The notes under the pieces are model-generated. The model searched no databases, was not told where the DNA came from, and saw only the letters and a list, made by a program, of their open reading frames with translations. This document shows, piece by piece, positions 38,770-38,894 of a stretch of 38,894 bases of DNA; position 1 is the stretch's first letter; each line of letters opens with the position of its first letter. The DNA is taken from positions 1-38,894 of the forward strand of contig JABDKA010000177.1 of the NCBI GenBank assembly GCA_013002405.1, written 5' to 3'. This DNA comes from Sulfitobacter sp. GTDB lineage: Bacteria > Pseudomonadota > Alphaproteobacteria > Rhodobacterales > Rhodobacteraceae. The position numbers and the translations under genes were made by a program.

Positions 38770-38894
38770 ATGCAGGCCGACAGCTATTCCCGCATGGTGT
38801 CCTGGCTGAAGGTTCTTCTGCCGCTCATGGCGCTGGGATTGCTCTCGACTCTTTTCCTGCTCTCCCGCGCTGTGGACCCGCAAACCTCCATCCC
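38770..38894 (+). CDS. lptC: LptC-like lipopolysaccharide export protein (5' end only)
   Basis: Only the first 41 codons are present before the window ends. They encode a short polar start (MQADSYSRMVSWLKV) and one membrane helix (about 13-33, VLLPLMALGLLSTLFLLSR), then the beginning of a periplasmic part (AVDPQTSI). This is the layout of LptC, which anchors the Lpt bridge to the inner membrane. Its place directly after kdsD supports the call, as does the usual rnd-kdsD-lptC-lptA-lptB order. Confidence 0.8.
   Translation, partial: MQADSYSRMVSWLKVLLPLMALGLLSTLFLLSRAVDPQTSI

Overview
The window is a stretch of chromosome from an alphaproteobacterium, most likely a Rhodobacterales (Roseobacter-group) species. 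The grounds are high GC, dense co-directional gene blocks with ATGA or TGATG overlaps, the linkage uppP / NDUFA9-like / tRNA-Leu / gltD-gltB, the order rnd-kdsD-lptC, and a paaJABCDE-paaZ-paaX phenylacetate cluster. No phage, transposase, integrase, CRISPR array or rRNA was seen. No stretch of more than about 210 bases lacks a gene. The longest gaps are 25762-25968 (structured leader of the RTX gene) and 10281-10483 (msrBA terminator, then nothing recognised). The window cuts two genes: the 3' end of an adenine deaminase gene at the left edge (minus strand) and all but the first 41 codons of lptC at the right edge.

Layout. Positions 1-7400 hold mixed metabolic genes: adenine deaminase, a VOC protein, a DVDEF-type glycosyltransferase, an MDR oxidoreductase, a small membrane protein, a class II aldolase, an EamA exporter and a GlxA-type AraC regulator. 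Positions 7446-10365 form a stress block: universal stress protein with an FNR-like box upstream, a methyltransferase, an exported glutathione peroxidase, and divergent msrB-msrA ending in a clear intrinsic terminator. A sterol-desaturase-family membrane protein follows. From 11514 to 25503 all genes are on the minus strand: orphan HyuA-type hydantoinase, queG, a GST (possible FzlA), mtgA, then gltB, a Spy-like exported protein, two tandem GFA proteins and gltD in one tightly coupled operon, followed by uppP and an NDUFA9-like protein.

After tRNA-Leu(CAG) the plus strand carries a secreted RTX/DUF4214 protein, a three-domain VOC-cupin-cupin protein, the phenylacetate pathway genes, RNase D, KdsD and LptC. 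The Paa genes encode the ring epoxidase PaaABCE with its maturation factor PaaD, the ring-opening hydrolase/dehydrogenase PaaZ, the terminal thiolase PaaJ and the repressor PaaX. paaK, paaG, paaF, paaH and paaI are not here and must lie elsewhere.

The most unusual points are: three accessory genes embedded between gltD and gltB; a 52-residue membrane protein coupled between paaD and paaE; a palindromic repeat pair read in frame within the N-terminus of PaaD; an 11-bp perfect inverted repeat before paaJ; and the VOC-cupin-cupin protein beside the paa genes. All functional statements rest on motifs and context read by eye; no database search was run.
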